Assembly (NCBI RefSeq): GCF_003143855.1
Contig: NZ_QFRK01000009.1
Span: 193,192-257,191 of the forward strand
DNA from: Streptomyces sp. NWU339
Lineage (GTDB): Bacteria > Actinomycetota > Actinomycetes > Streptomycetales > Streptomycetaceae
Length of the DNA: 64,000 nucleotides
Reading direction: 5' to 3'
How positions within the stretch are numbered: the first letter of the stretch is position 1; each line of letters starts with the position of its first letter. A model generated the notes under the pieces. It was not told the DNA's origin and ran no database searches. It saw nothing but the letters and a program-made list of their open reading frames with translations. Of this stretch, positions 16,757 to 25,395 are shown piece after piece. Both the position numbers and the translations under genes were made by a program.

Positions 16757-17491
16757 TCACCCCGTGCGGGACTCCAGCGCGAGGCGGGTGTCGTCTCCGT
16801 AGACGCCGGTCTCGTCGCCCTGGATGCCGTACCAGAGCTGGAAACGGGCGACGGCCGCCGTCAGGGTGGCGTCGTAGCGGCCGCTGGTGGCACCGTCGCG
16901 GTAGACGTCCGGGATGCGCAGGAGCCGTTCCTGGAGTTCGGTCACCTCGGGCCCGACATCGCCCTCGCTGAGGAATCCGGGTCCCGTCGGGGCCGGTTCG
17001 GGCGGCGTGGCGGGCGCGCTCACCGGAGGGCTCGCGGAGGGGCGGGCGCCGGAAGCGGCACGGTCGCCGGCGTCGTGGCCCAGAGGGTCCAGAACACCGA
17101 GAACACCTAGAACGCCGAGAACGCCGAGAAACAGGACAGCGCCGCCGAACCCGAGCACCGCCGCCGCGGCCACAGCGGCACGCCGCGCCGCCGGCCCGGG
17201 GCCGGGGCTCCGTGCAGGGCCGCGCACCGGGCCGGACGCGGGTGCCGGCGGTCGACCGGTCGGCTCGGGGGCGACCGGCGGGAGTTCCTGTGTCTCGTCC
17301 TCCGCACCGGCCGGCGGCCGGGGCAGGGTGACGGACTCGTAGTCTCCCCCGTCACCCAGCCTCTCCCGTTTCTCCCGTTCGAACTCCCGGAACATCTCCG
17401 CGAGCGCGTCCGTGCGGCGGAGGCGCAGGACGCGGACGGGTTCCAGGGGCGGGCCGTCGTGCGACTGCCCTGGGCCGGACTGCGTCGGCAT
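16757..17491 (-). CDS. Membrane-anchored peptidoglycan-binding-domain protein
   Basis: A 244-residue protein with one transmembrane helix. The N-terminal ~110 residues are cytoplasmic and charged (RRTDALAEMFREFEREKRER, then a Pro-rich stretch). The helix at about 120-140 contains four VLG tripeptides. The external C-terminus from about residue 180 is a PG_binding_1 domain: LSEGDVGPEVTELQERL, then TLTAAVARFQLWYG. It probably ties the membrane to the cell wall. AAGGAG lies six bases before the ATG. It starts 74 bases after the stop of the ATP-grasp gene on the same strand, so the two may be co-transcribed. Confidence 0.82.
   Translation of the reverse strand: MPTQSGPGQSHDGPPLEPVRVLRLRRTDALAEMFREFEREKRERLGDGGDYESVTLPRPPAGAEDETQELPPVAPEPTGRPPAPASGPVRGPARSPGPGPAARRAAVAAAAVLGFGGAVLFLGVLGVLGVLGVLDPLGHDAGDRAASGARPSASPPVSAPATPPEPAPTGPGFLSEGDVGPEVTELQERLLRIPDVYRDGATSGRYDATLTAAVARFQLWYGIQGDETGVYGDDTRLALESRTG
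17091..17135. repeat. 9-bp tandem repeat inside the peptidoglycan-binding protein gene
   Basis: Five successive 9-mers AGAACACCG, AGAACACCT, AGAACGCCG, AGAACGCCG, AGAAACAGG encode, on the minus strand, the repeated V-L-G triplets of the transmembrane helix. Slippage could change the helix length three residues at a time. Confidence 0.75.
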
Positions 17492-17564
17492 GCCGCTCTC
17501 CTTCCGTTCCGCACGAGGGCGGAGCCGCCCACGGGGAGGGATACGGGAGGCAAGCGGCGGAGGT

Positions 17565-18416
17565 TCAGCCCGCGGCGCGCAGAAAGCGGTGCAGGGAGGC
17601 CGTCACGGCGGACACGAACGCCTCCCGGGACGCCTCGTCCAGGGCGTCGAGGGACAGGTACGGGTTGAGGTCCTCCAGCTCGACCAGCAGCAGTTCACCG
17701 TCCGGGGCGCGGCATGCGTCGACCCGCTGGATGCCGTGGTCGAGGGCGTTCCATTCGACGAACCGCCGGGCGAACTCCAGGTCGCCGGGGCCGGCCCGGT
17801 ACGGCTCCAACTGCCAGCGCCGGTCGGTGCGCGGGGCGTACAGGGCGTACTGGAAGTCGTGGTCGACGAAGTAGAAGGAGACCTCGTAGGCGAAGTCGAT
17901 GTGCGGCTGCACCAGGACACTGCCGTCGACCAGGTCGCCCACGGCGTCCCGGCCGACGATGCGCAGCCCCATGGAGTCGGCGCCGAGCCGGGGTTTGACC
18001 ACGTACCGGTCCGCCGCGGGCAGCCGGTCGAGGTCCTCCGTCCGGTCGACGGTGGGGATCACCGGGCGGCCTGCGGCGCTCAGTTCGAGCAGGTACCGCT
18101 TGCCGGCCATGTCGCCCCGGCCGGTGAGCGGGTTGTAGACCGGCGTGCCGGTCGCCGTGGCCCGTTCGCGGAAGGCCCGGTAGGCGTCCTGGTACGACAG
18201 CACGGGACCGCTGTTGCGGACCACGACGGCGTCGAAGCCGTCCAGCAGCGCGACGGCGTCCCGCGGGTGACACAGCGCCAGGTCGAAGTCCTCGCGCAGC
18301 CGGGAGGTGAGGAAGACGTCCTCGTCCCCGTAGCGGCGCCCACGGGCCGGGTAGGCCAGGTCGGTGACGTACAGGAGACGGGGGCGGGATCGAAGGTGGG
18401 GACGCGCGGGTGCCAT
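17565..18416 (-). CDS. ATP-grasp domain protein of unknown substrate
   Basis: A 283-residue ATP-grasp ligase-like protein. The N-terminal subdomain (LLYVTDLAYPARGRRYGDED) is followed by ATP-grasp elements: AADRYVVKPRLGADSMGLRI (phosphate-binding loop and lysine), VLVQPHIDFAYEVSFYF, and the metal site ELLLVELEDLNPYLSLDAL with E and N. This resembles glutathione synthetase/RimK-type ligases that join a carboxylate to an amine. No RiPP precursor or amino-acid enzyme lies next to it. GAGGAG lies six bases before ATG 18416. Confidence 0.8.
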   Translation of the reverse strand: MAPARPHLRSRPRLLYVTDLAYPARGRRYGDEDVFLTSRLREDFDLALCHPRDAVALLDGFDAVVVRNSGPVLSYQDAYRAFRERATATGTPVYNPLTGRGDMAGKRYLLELSAAGRPVIPTVDRTEDLDRLPAADRYVVKPRLGADSMGLRIVGRDAVGDLVDGSVLVQPHIDFAYEVSFYFVDHDFQYALYAPRTDRRWQLEPYRAGPGDLEFARRFVEWNALDHGIQRVDACRAPDGELLLVELEDLNPYLSLDALDEASREAFVSAVTASLHRFLRAAG

Positions 18417-18651
18417 GCGGGGCTCCTCGGGGACGACGGCGCCCTGATCATATGAACGGCACCCGCTCCTCGGTACGGCGCCGGGGCACACAGGGCACGT
18501 CCACATGCAGAGATTGTGGTACCGAGTGCCTTTACGGGTGGCACTGAGTGCCATACGCTGTGGCCGTGCGCGGTGCTGCGACAGACCGGCACGAGCGTGC
18601 CGGGCGACCGCGCACGCGGGATTTCCGGCCGAGTGCAGGGAGTTGACCAGC

Positions 18652-19074
18652 GTGTATCACCACTCAGGAAACGTGGCTCAGCAGGCAGCCGGCTCCGCGA
18701 CGGATCTGCTCGAACCCCAGAGCGGTACCTCCGCCTCCATCGAGGCCATGACCTTCCAGCGGTGCACCTGGTGCGGCACCGCCGTGTACCAACGGCTGCT
18801 CTGCCCCGTCTGCCAGGGCAGCGACCTGCGCACGGAGCGCAGCACGGGCGTCGGAATGGTCCGCCACTCCACGGTGGTGCACCGCAACACGCCGGCGGCC
18901 CGGAACGTGTCCCTGATCGAGATGGCCGAGGGCTTCGTCGTGCGCGGCCGGGTCATGGGCCCGCCCATCGGCATCCACGGCGGCGACCGGGTACGGCTGT
19001 CCACGGCCAAGGACCCCGTACGGGGCGAACCGGTCTTCCAGTTGGTCGACGAGCCCTACCGGGCCTGGACCTGA
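18652..19074 (+). CDS. Zinc-ribbon OB-fold protein (DUF35-like)
   Basis: A 140-residue protein with a rubredoxin-like zinc ribbon, CTWCGTAVYQRLLCPVCQGS (CxxC...CxxC), followed by a small OB-fold (VRGRVMGPPIGIHGGDRVRL). This is the organisation of DUF35/acyl-CoA-associated proteins, which in other systems are non-catalytic partners of thiolases or acyl-CoA enzymes. No thiolase is nearby, so the partner is unknown. GTG 18652 is the start; CAGGGAG lies about nine bases upstream. It is divergent from the ATP-grasp gene. Confidence 0.78.
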   Translation: MYHHSGNVAQQAAGSATDLLEPQSGTSASIEAMTFQRCTWCGTAVYQRLLCPVCQGSDLRTERSTGVGMVRHSTVVHRNTPAARNVSLIEMAEGFVVRGRVMGPPIGIHGGDRVRLSTAKDPVRGEPVFQLVDEPYRAWT

Positions 19075-19102
19075 CGCCCCACCGGGCACCGTTCGGAACC
19101 GC

Positions 19103-19489
19103 TCAGGCAGTCGGGGTGATGCGGATTCCGACGGTGCCGTCCCGGCCCCGGCGCAGGCGGCTGCCGAGCAGCGTCAGCCGCCCCGTCAGACCGTACTTGC
19201 GGGCGATCAGCTCGCGATAGCGGGCGGTGGTGGCCCGATCGCAGATCTCCGCGGTGGCCGGGAGCTGGTCGCCGGTCGGGTTGCCCCGTATGTCGCAGGG
19301 GCCGACCAGGACGTCGGCGCGGGCGCGGACGCGCTTCACCTTCCAGGAGTCGGCGACGGTCCAGACCCCGAGCGCCTCCCCGTCCCGCACCACCCATACC
19401 GGGGTGGCCACCGGCGTTCCGTTGCGCCGGTAGCTGGTGACCAACAGGTACTTTCCCGCTCCGAGCCGCTCCCACGACGTGTCGCCCAT
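19103..19489 (-). CDS. PPOX-class (pyridoxamine-phosphate-oxidase fold) protein, possibly F420-dependent
   Basis: A 128-residue split-barrel flavin or deazaflavin protein. KYLLVTSYRRNGTPVATPVWVV is the typical first two strands, with GVWTVADSWKVKRVRARADV next and CDIRGNPTGDQLPATAEI after that. Actinobacterial members of this size often use F420 to reduce quinones, biliverdin or enones; the cofactor cannot be confirmed here. Start ATG 19489. It converges on the zinc-ribbon gene. Confidence 0.82.
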   Translation of the reverse strand: MGDTSWERLGAGKYLLVTSYRRNGTPVATPVWVVRDGEALGVWTVADSWKVKRVRARADVLVGPCDIRGNPTGDQLPATAEICDRATTARYRELIARKYGLTGRLTLLGSRLRRGRDGTVGIRITPTA

Positions 19490-19692
19490 ACCCGGCAGTC
19501 TAGAACCTGCCCACGCCCTCCCGCCCGCCCAGGGCCTGTCCGGCGGCATACGCCCGGCCGACGCGGCCGCATATTTTCGGATCACCTCGGCGGTGAACAC
19601 GGCGGGGCCCGCGCGCGTATGGAGAGAGGGCGCTCGACTCAGGGGAGGCCCCGCGGTGTTCGCACCGCGCTGTTCTGGTTCGGGAGTCATGC

Positions 19693-21048
19693 ATGAGGCA
19701 CGCACGACGACGGGTCGTCCGGCGAGTGACACGGCTGGCAGCCGTCGGCGGACTCCTCCTCGGAGGAACGATGGTGACCCGTGCCGTCGCGAGTGAGCCA
19801 CCGGAGCCGGACACGGTTCCCTACGCCGCCGAGGAGGCCACCGGCCCCGGCTCCGAACTCGTCTCCCGGCTCGGCGCCTCCCGCACCGCGGGCAGCTGGC
19901 TCGACGCCGAGGGGCGGACGGTCGTCGCGGTCACCGACGAGAAGGCGGCGGCCGAGGTACGGAAGGCCGGCGCCGACCCCAAGATGGTGCGCCACAGCAT
20001 GCGCGACCTGAAGTCGGCCACGCGGACTCTGCGTTCGGCACCGCGCGTACCCGGAACGGCCTGGTCCATGGACTACCGGTCCAACGAGGTGGTGGTCCGC
20101 GGCGACAGCACGGTGTCCGCGGACGACTGGTCCGAGCTGACCCGGGTCGCGGAGGGGGTGGGCGGATTCGTCCGCATGGAGCGCACCGGGGGCACCTTCA
20201 CCACCCGGCTCAACGGGGCGGTGCCCATCCTGTCGACCGCCGGGCGCTGTTCCGCGGGCTTCAACGTGACCGACGGCAAACGTGACTTCATCCTCACGGC
20301 GGGACACTGCGGACCCGACGGTTCCGTCTGGTTCGCCGACGACCAGGGCAGACAGAAGGTCGGGACCACGGTCGGCGGCAGCTTCCCCGGCGACGACTAC
20401 TCCCTGATCGAGTACGACGGCGGCCGGGCGGGCGAGGGCGCGGGCGTGGTGGCGATCGGTGACGGACGGGGCGTACGGATCACGGGGGTGGGAGATCCCG
20501 AGGTCGGCCAGCGGATCTTCCGCAGCGGCAGCACCAGCGGGCTGCGCGACGGGGAGGTGACCGCGCTCAACGCGACGGTGAACTACCCGGAGGGCACGGT
20601 CAGCGGGCTCATCGAGACCAATGTGTGCGCCGAGCCCGGTGACAGCGGCGGCCCGATGTTCTCCGAGGGCATCGCGCTCGGTGTGACCTCGGGCGGCAGC
20701 GGCGACTGTCGGCAGGCGGGCGGTACGACGTTCTTCCAGCCGGTCACGAAGGCGTTGTCACAGCTCAAGGTGGATCTCATCGTGGCCCCGAAGGCCGGCG
20801 ACGACTCGGACACGGTGGCTCCGCCGGCGACGCAGGGCGCGGTGGCGCCGGACGCCGCGTCACCGGGCTCGTCGGCGACGGAGGGCGCCGCCTCGACCGT
20901 GCTGTCCCGCCTGGCCGACCCGCGTGCGGTCGGCCCCGGCACGCTGGTCATCGGGGGCAGTCTGGCGGCGCTGGTGGCAACCCGCTGGATCCGCACGGAA
21001 CAGGACCGCAAGGCGTACCGGCGCTACTACTCGGCGACGTGGGGCTAG
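19693..21048 (+). CDS. Secreted S1-family serine protease with C-terminal membrane anchor
   Basis: A 451-residue chymotrypsin-fold protease of the alpha-lytic/streptogrisin type. The Arg-rich signal peptide (MRHARRRVVRRVTRLAAVG) is followed by a pro-region of about 150 residues and a mature domain with the triad: His in LTAGHCG, Asp in GDDYSLIEYD, Ser in EPGDSGGPMF. The C-terminus adds a Pro/Ala-rich linker (about 360-410), a TM helix (GTLVIGGSLAALVATRW) and a basic tail, so the enzyme is likely tethered outside the membrane. The second S1 protease at 41.2-42.6 kb shares the catalytic region but has a different tail. Confidence 0.9.
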   Translation: MRHARRRVVRRVTRLAAVGGLLLGGTMVTRAVASEPPEPDTVPYAAEEATGPGSELVSRLGASRTAGSWLDAEGRTVVAVTDEKAAAEVRKAGADPKMVRHSMRDLKSATRTLRSAPRVPGTAWSMDYRSNEVVVRGDSTVSADDWSELTRVAEGVGGFVRMERTGGTFTTRLNGAVPILSTAGRCSAGFNVTDGKRDFILTAGHCGPDGSVWFADDQGRQKVGTTVGGSFPGDDYSLIEYDGGRAGEGAGVVAIGDGRGVRITGVGDPEVGQRIFRSGSTSGLRDGEVTALNATVNYPEGTVSGLIETNVCAEPGDSGGPMFSEGIALGVTSGGSGDCRQAGGTTFFQPVTKALSQLKVDLIVAPKAGDDSDTVAPPATQGAVAPDAASPGSSATEGAASTVLSRLADPRAVGPGTLVIGGSLAALVATRWIRTEQDRKAYRRYYSATWG

Positions 21049-21100
21049 GGCCCGTCCGGGGGAAGGAGCGTGGGCGAGGAGCAGCGGGCCCGTGCGGCGC

Positions 21101-21274
21101 TCAGGCCGCCTCGGCCCGCCGCGGAAGGGCCGAGGCCCACTCCTGGACGAGCCGCTGGTACTCCGCGCGCTGCTCGCCGCTCAGTGTCCCGCCCGACCGG
21201 AGCCACAGGGCCCGAATCTCCTCGTTGACCTCGGCAGCCGATCGCTCGGAGGAGGGTTCAAGAGTGGTGGACAT
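21101..21274 (-). CDS. Small conserved hypothetical protein
   Basis: A 57-residue, mostly helical hydrophilic protein: AAEVNEEIRALWLRSGGTLS, then GEQRAEYQRLVQEWASAL. Third-position G/C bias supports coding. ATG 21274 is the most conservative start; ATG 21286 is four codons upstream and neither has a clear Shine-Dalgarno. It converges on the S1 protease gene. Function unknown. Confidence 0.6.
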   Translation of the reverse strand: MSTTLEPSSERSAAEVNEEIRALWLRSGGTLSGEQRAEYQRLVQEWASALPRRAEAA

Positions 21275-21609
21275 GCTGTGAAGCATACGACCCCCGGATG
21301 TGAAAGCCGCGTGAGTAACGACGAGCAGGCCCGGCACATCGGACATGACGGACAGTGTTGCTGATCACGTCCATCTGCCGTGCAACCTGGGGGAGTTCAC
21401 ATCCCGGACAGCCGCCCGCCCTTCGCGGCCCACCCCGCCCCACTTCTTCCGGCGACTTGCGTGAACGGGTCGGCGTCGGACAAGTGCCCACAAGAAGAGG
21501 GCCGTTACGGCATCGTGTTCTCCGGCACTCCGCACGGCACCGCGGTCTCGATCACCACTCACGCGTCGCGGATCGACCTCATTCACTCCCAGTGAAGGGC
21601 ACGCTCGCC
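21275..21609. other. Intergenic stretch upstream of the oxidoreductase
   Basis: No convincing gene is seen. Short frames here lack the G/C third-position bias of neighbours. The stretch must hold divergent promoters for the 57-residue gene and the oxidoreductase, but I see no strong -35/-10 pair or long inverted repeat. Confidence 0.4.
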
Positions 21610-22812
21610 ATGACGTTCTCGCTCGGTATCGTCGGCGCCGGCCAGTTCTCGGGCCGGTTCGCCGCCCTGTTCCAGGCGCACCCCGGCGTCGGCGACATCC
21701 ACGTCACCGACCTGCTGCCCGAACGGGCCCAGCGGCTCGTCACCGCGCAGGGCCTCGCCGGCACCTTCCCGTCGTACGAGGCCATGCTGGAGTCCCCGCG
21801 GATCGACGCGGTCGCGATCTTCACCCAGCGCTGGACCCACGGGCCCCTGGTGCTCCAGGGCCTGAACGCGGGCAAGCACGTGTACTCCGCGGTCCCCATG
21901 GCGATCCGTACGGAGGAGATCGCGGCGATCATCGACGCGGTCGAGACGACCGGGCTGACGTACATGATGGGCGAGACCAGCCAGTACCACCCGGCCACGG
22001 TCCACGCCCGCGACCGGATCGCCGCCGGTGCCTTCGGGCGGCTGTTCTACGCCGAGGGCGACTACGTCCACGACATGGACCTGGGCTTCTACGAGGCGTA
22101 CCGGTACAGCGGCGGCGACAACTGGAAGGCCACCGCCAGCTATCCCCCGATGCTGTACCCGACGCACGCGGTGGGCGGGGTGCTGGGGGCCTGGCGGACG
22201 CACGCGGTCGGGGTCTGCGCGATCGGGGTCAGGGACGACCGCGGGGACGGCGTCTTCGAGAGGGAGATCAGCCAGTTCGACAACGACTTCTCCAACGCCA
22301 CCGCCCTGTTCGAGGTGGCGGGCGGCGGCGCGTTCCGCACCAACGAGTTCCGGCGGGTCGGCTATCCCTCGCACATCAGGGAATCGCGGTTCCGGTTCTT
22401 CGGCACGGAGGCGAGCATGGAGCAGCTCGCCACGGTCGCGCTGTGGCAGGACAAGAGCGGGGTCCAGGACATCACCGGGCTGCTGGAGCCCAAGCCGGCG
22501 CTGTCCCCCGACGATCCCTCCCTCGAGCACATCGCGCCGGAACTGCGCGCCGCCTTCACCTCCGGTTCGGCGGCGGTGCACGACCGCGCCCGGCTCCCGC
22601 GCGCGTTCGACCACCTGGCCAACGGCCACGAGGGCAGCCACCACTTCCTCGCGGACGACTTCGTGACCGCGGTGAACACCCGCACCCTGCCGCCGGTGAA
22701 CGCCTGGGTCGCCGCCCGCTACACGCTGCCCGGCATCATCGCCCACCAGTCCGCACTGCAGGGCGGCGCCAGGCTGGAGATCCCGGACTTCGGCGACGCC
22801 CCGCCCCTCTGA
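21610..22812 (+). CDS. Gfo/Idh/MocA-family oxidoreductase
   Basis: A 400-residue NAD(P)-dependent dehydrogenase. The Rossmann domain starts MTFSLGIVGAGQFSGRFAAL, followed by DAVAIFTQRWTHGPLVLQGL and GKHVYSAVPMAIRTEEI, which stands where other members have EKP. The second domain has the YPTHAVGGVLGAW block containing the catalytic-region His. Length is above the 330-350 usual for the family because of a longer C-terminal domain. Substrate unknown, probably a sugar or cyclitol. ATG 21610 is chosen; GTG 21592 is in frame. It is a distant paralogue of the gene at 5962. Confidence 0.85.
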   Translation: MTFSLGIVGAGQFSGRFAALFQAHPGVGDIHVTDLLPERAQRLVTAQGLAGTFPSYEAMLESPRIDAVAIFTQRWTHGPLVLQGLNAGKHVYSAVPMAIRTEEIAAIIDAVETTGLTYMMGETSQYHPATVHARDRIAAGAFGRLFYAEGDYVHDMDLGFYEAYRYSGGDNWKATASYPPMLYPTHAVGGVLGAWRTHAVGVCAIGVRDDRGDGVFEREISQFDNDFSNATALFEVAGGGAFRTNEFRRVGYPSHIRESRFRFFGTEASMEQLATVALWQDKSGVQDITGLLEPKPALSPDDPSLEHIAPELRAAFTSGSAAVHDRARLPRAFDHLANGHEGSHHFLADDFVTAVNTRTLPPVNAWVAARYTLPGIIAHQSALQGGARLEIPDFGDAPPL

Positions 22813-22833
22813 CCTCCCGGACCTTCGGCCCGT

Positions 22834-22866
22834 GAGCCGGGCCCCGCCGCACCGGGTGCCCGGCTC
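22834..22866. terminator. Hairpin between convergent oxidoreductase and SDR genes
   Basis: GAGCCGGGC (22834-22842) pairs perfectly with GCCCGGCTC (22858-22866), whose right arm overlaps the SDR stop codon. A competing smaller stem, GGCCCG/CGGGCC, lies at 22827-22843. It is placed to end transcription from both sides. Confidence 0.6.
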
Positions 22867-23662
22867 AGCTCTCCGGCCCCGCCAGCGCCTGACGGAATCC
22901 CGAGTTGACCGCCGTGACACCGCCGTCGACCACCAGGGTGGTGCCGGTGATCCACGACGCGTCGCGGGAGGCGAGGAAGGCCACGGCGGCCGCGATGTCC
23001 TCCGGTTCGCCCACCCGGCCCAGTGGGTAGAGCCCGCGCACCGCCGCGAGGGACTCGTCCCGGCCCGCCCACGCCCTGGTGCGCACCGTGCCCGGAGCGA
23101 CGAGGTTGACCCGGACGCCCCGGGGCCCGGCGTGACCGGCGAGGGTACGGGTGAGGGACGCCAGACCCGCCTTGGCCGCACTGTAACCGTGGTTGCCGAA
23201 GTCCTGGACGCCGTTGACGGAACCGATGGTGACGACGGCGCCCCGGCCGGAGGCGGCGAGATGCGGGAGCGCGGCACGGCAGCAGCGGTACGCGCCGGTG
23301 AGGGTGATGTCGAGGTCGCGGGCCCAGACCTCGTCCGGCTCGTCCTCGAAGAGAGGGGCGTCCGGTGTGCAGTGGGCGGCGTTGTTGACCAGGACGTCGA
23401 GCGAGCCGAAGGCGTCCACCGCATGCGCGACGGCTGCCTCGACCGACTCGCGCTCCGCCACGTCGCAGGTGACGCCCTCGGCCGCCAGGCCTCGCTCGCA
23501 CAGCGCCGACGCGGTGCGCCCGGCCTCGGCGCCGTCCACGTCGGCGACCAGGACACGCGCCCCCTCCTGTGCGAACCGCAGGGCGGTCGCCGCCCCGATG
23601 CCACGGGCCGCGCCCGTGATCAGAATGCCGTATCCCGCGAAGCGCCCTGTGTCCGTCGTCAT
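22865..23662 (-). CDS. Short-chain dehydrogenase/reductase
   Basis: A 265-residue classical SDR. The cofactor motif TGAARGIGAATALRF (TGxxxGIG) is at the N-terminus. DVLVNNAAH is the NNAG element, and the catalytic Ser and Tyr-x-x-x-Lys lie in TIGSVNG and YSAAKAGL. VADVDGAE at the end of the second strand, with an acidic residue, favours NAD over NADP. The C-terminus has the usual ITGTTLVVDGG. Substrate unknown. It may share a transcript with the neighbouring upstream SDR, 47 bases away on the same strand. Confidence 0.88.
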   Translation of the reverse strand: MTTDTGRFAGYGILITGAARGIGAATALRFAQEGARVLVADVDGAEAGRTASALCERGLAAEGVTCDVAERESVEAAVAHAVDAFGSLDVLVNNAAHCTPDAPLFEDEPDEVWARDLDITLTGAYRCCRAALPHLAASGRGAVVTIGSVNGVQDFGNHGYSAAKAGLASLTRTLAGHAGPRGVRVNLVAPGTVRTRAWAGRDESLAAVRGLYPLGRVGEPEDIAAAVAFLASRDASWITGTTLVVDGGVTAVNSGFRQALAGPES

Positions 23663-23709
23663 GCGGGAACGCTACTGCGCCGGACGATCACCCTGGTAGG
23701 GGCGGGACG

Positions 23710-24636
23710 TCAGCGGTAGCCGGTGGTGTCCGCGGGTTTGCCCTGGTCCTGGACCTCGACCAGGTAACGCCAGGCGTCCGGGCGGCTGCCGTCGAGGTCG
23801 GTGAAGCCGTACTCCCGGGCGAGGCCGCCGCTGGAGAGGGAGGTGCCGTTGAAGCGGGACACCCGCGGGTCGGCGGCGAGGGCGGTGACGGCCCGGCCCA
23901 CGTAGCGCGGGGTCTCCGAGATGGCGAAGTGGGGGACGCGGGTCAGGGCGTCTTGCCAGTTGTCCTCCCGTACGCCGAACTCGTCGAGCATGATCTCGGA
24001 GCGGAGCCAGCCCGGGGTGAGCGCGACCGCGGTGGCGCCGCGCGGACCGAGTTCGTGGCCGAGGGCGAAGGCCATGCGCAGGACGGACGTCTTGGCGAGG
24101 TCGTAGAAGAAGGAGACGCGGTAGGTGTCGCGGTTGTAGTCCGCGGTGCCGTCGGTGACCTCGACGACCAGCCCACCGGGGTGGCTCAGCAGCAGCGGCA
24201 GGGCGTGGTGACTGGTGACGGCGTGGGTCTCCACCGCGAGCCGGAGCAGGCGCAGCCCCTTGTCGAGGTCGTGCTCCCAGACGGGGGTGTCCCACGCGAA
24301 GAGGTGCTCGCCGCCCCAGATGTCGTTGACGAGGACGTCGAGGCGGCCCTGCTCGTCGGCGATGCGGTCGACGAGGGCCTTGACCCGGTCGGGGTCCAGG
24401 TGGTCGGTGGGGACGGCGATGCCCCGGCCGCCGGCCTCGGTGACCAGGTCGGCGGTGTCCTCGATGGTCTCGGGGCGGCCGTACTCGGAGCGCCGCTCGC
24501 GGGTGCTGCGTCCGGTGACGTAGACGGTGGCACCCGCCGCGCCCAGTTCGACGGCGATGCCCCGTCCGGCTCCCCGGGTCGCCCCGGCGACCAACGCCAC
24601 CTTGTCCTTCAACGATGCTGCCCACTGCCCCGGCAT
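23710..24636 (-). CDS. Short-chain dehydrogenase/reductase, extended form
   Basis: A 308-residue SDR. The glycine motif is AGATRGAGRGIAVELG, with TGRST marking an NADP-type Arg/Ser after strand two. LDVLVNDIWGGEHL replaces the usual NNAG with NDIW, as in the DHRS1-like branch. The catalytic Tyr-Lys may be YDLAKTSVLRM in SFFYDLAKTS. A longer C-terminus (RPDAWRYLVEVQDQG) distinguishes it from the adjacent 265-residue SDR. Substrate unknown. Confidence 0.85.
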   Translation of the reverse strand: MPGQWAASLKDKVALVAGATRGAGRGIAVELGAAGATVYVTGRSTRERRSEYGRPETIEDTADLVTEAGGRGIAVPTDHLDPDRVKALVDRIADEQGRLDVLVNDIWGGEHLFAWDTPVWEHDLDKGLRLLRLAVETHAVTSHHALPLLLSHPGGLVVEVTDGTADYNRDTYRVSFFYDLAKTSVLRMAFALGHELGPRGATAVALTPGWLRSEIMLDEFGVREDNWQDALTRVPHFAISETPRYVGRAVTALAADPRVSRFNGTSLSSGGLAREYGFTDLDGSRPDAWRYLVEVQDQGKPADTTGYR

Positions 24637-24765
24637 GTCCGGCCTCCCGTCATCAGCGATCTGCTGTCGCTACGAGAGTGACGGGTAAGCCGGACATCCT
24701 CTGTCGCCTTTTCCGGTTTCCCGGTTTCCCGGCGAGTCTTCCGCGAGGCGCCGGCGCCGGGGGCG

Positions 24766-25395
24766 TCAGTGGCCGCGGGCGATCCACTCCTCGAGGTGCG
24801 GCGCCTCCGCGCCGATGGTGGTCGAGTCGCCGTGACCGGTGCGGACCTCGGTCTCCGGCGGGAGCGTCAGCAGTCGGTCGCGGATCGAGTCGATGATCGT
24901 CGGGAAGTGGGAGAACGAACGGCCGGTGGCACCGGGGCCGCCCTGGAAGAGGGTGTCTCCGGTGAACACGGTGGCCAGGCCGGGGTCGTACAGGCAGACC
25001 GCGCCCGGCGCGTGCCCGGGGGTGTGCAGCACCGTGAGGTCGGCACCGGCCGCCTCGATCACCTGGCCGTCGACCAGCCAGGCGTCGGGGTCGCGGTCGG
25101 GGTGGGTCTGCTTCCACAGCGGCAGGTCGTCGTGGTGCAGCCAGATCTTGGCCCCGGTGCGCTCGGCGAGGGCGGGAGCGGCGTCGATGTGGTCGTTGTG
25201 CGCGTGGGTGCACACGATCGCCTTCAACCGGCGGTCGCCCACCGCCTCGGCGATGGCGTCGGCGTCGTGCGCGGCGTCGATGACGATCACCTCGTGGTCG
25301 TCGCCGACGATCCACACGTTGTTGTCGACGTCCCAGGTTCCGCCGTCGAGGCTGAACTGGCCCGAGGTGACGAGGTGTTCGATGCGGGCGGCCAT
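24766..25395 (-). CDS. MBL-fold hydrolase of the mycothiol formaldehyde pathway
   Basis: A 209-residue metallo-beta-lactamase-fold hydrolase. The dinuclear metal motif is THAHNDHID (HxHxDH), followed by HTPGHAPG, FTGDTLFQGG and a final TGHGDSTTIG. Its ATG overlaps the TGA of the upstream mycothiol-dependent formaldehyde dehydrogenase gene by one base (TGATG). The same pairing is known in mycobacteria beside MscR, so hydrolysis of S-formylmycothiol to formate and mycothiol is the likely role. That step is inferred from context, not from a substrate-binding motif. Confidence 0.87.
   Translation of the reverse strand: MAARIEHLVTSGQFSLDGGTWDVDNNVWIVGDDHEVIVIDAAHDADAIAEAVGDRRLKAIVCTHAHNDHIDAAPALAERTGAKIWLHHDDLPLWKQTHPDRDPDAWLVDGQVIEAAGADLTVLHTPGHAPGAVCLYDPGLATVFTGDTLFQGGPGATGRSFSHFPTIIDSIRDRLLTLPPETEVRTGHGDSTTIGAEAPHLEEWIARGH

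Noticed and set aside
22827..22843. Small GGCCCG/CGGGCC hairpin after the oxidoreductase
   Set aside because: It competes with the longer 9-bp stem at 22834-22866, which is better placed for both convergent genes.
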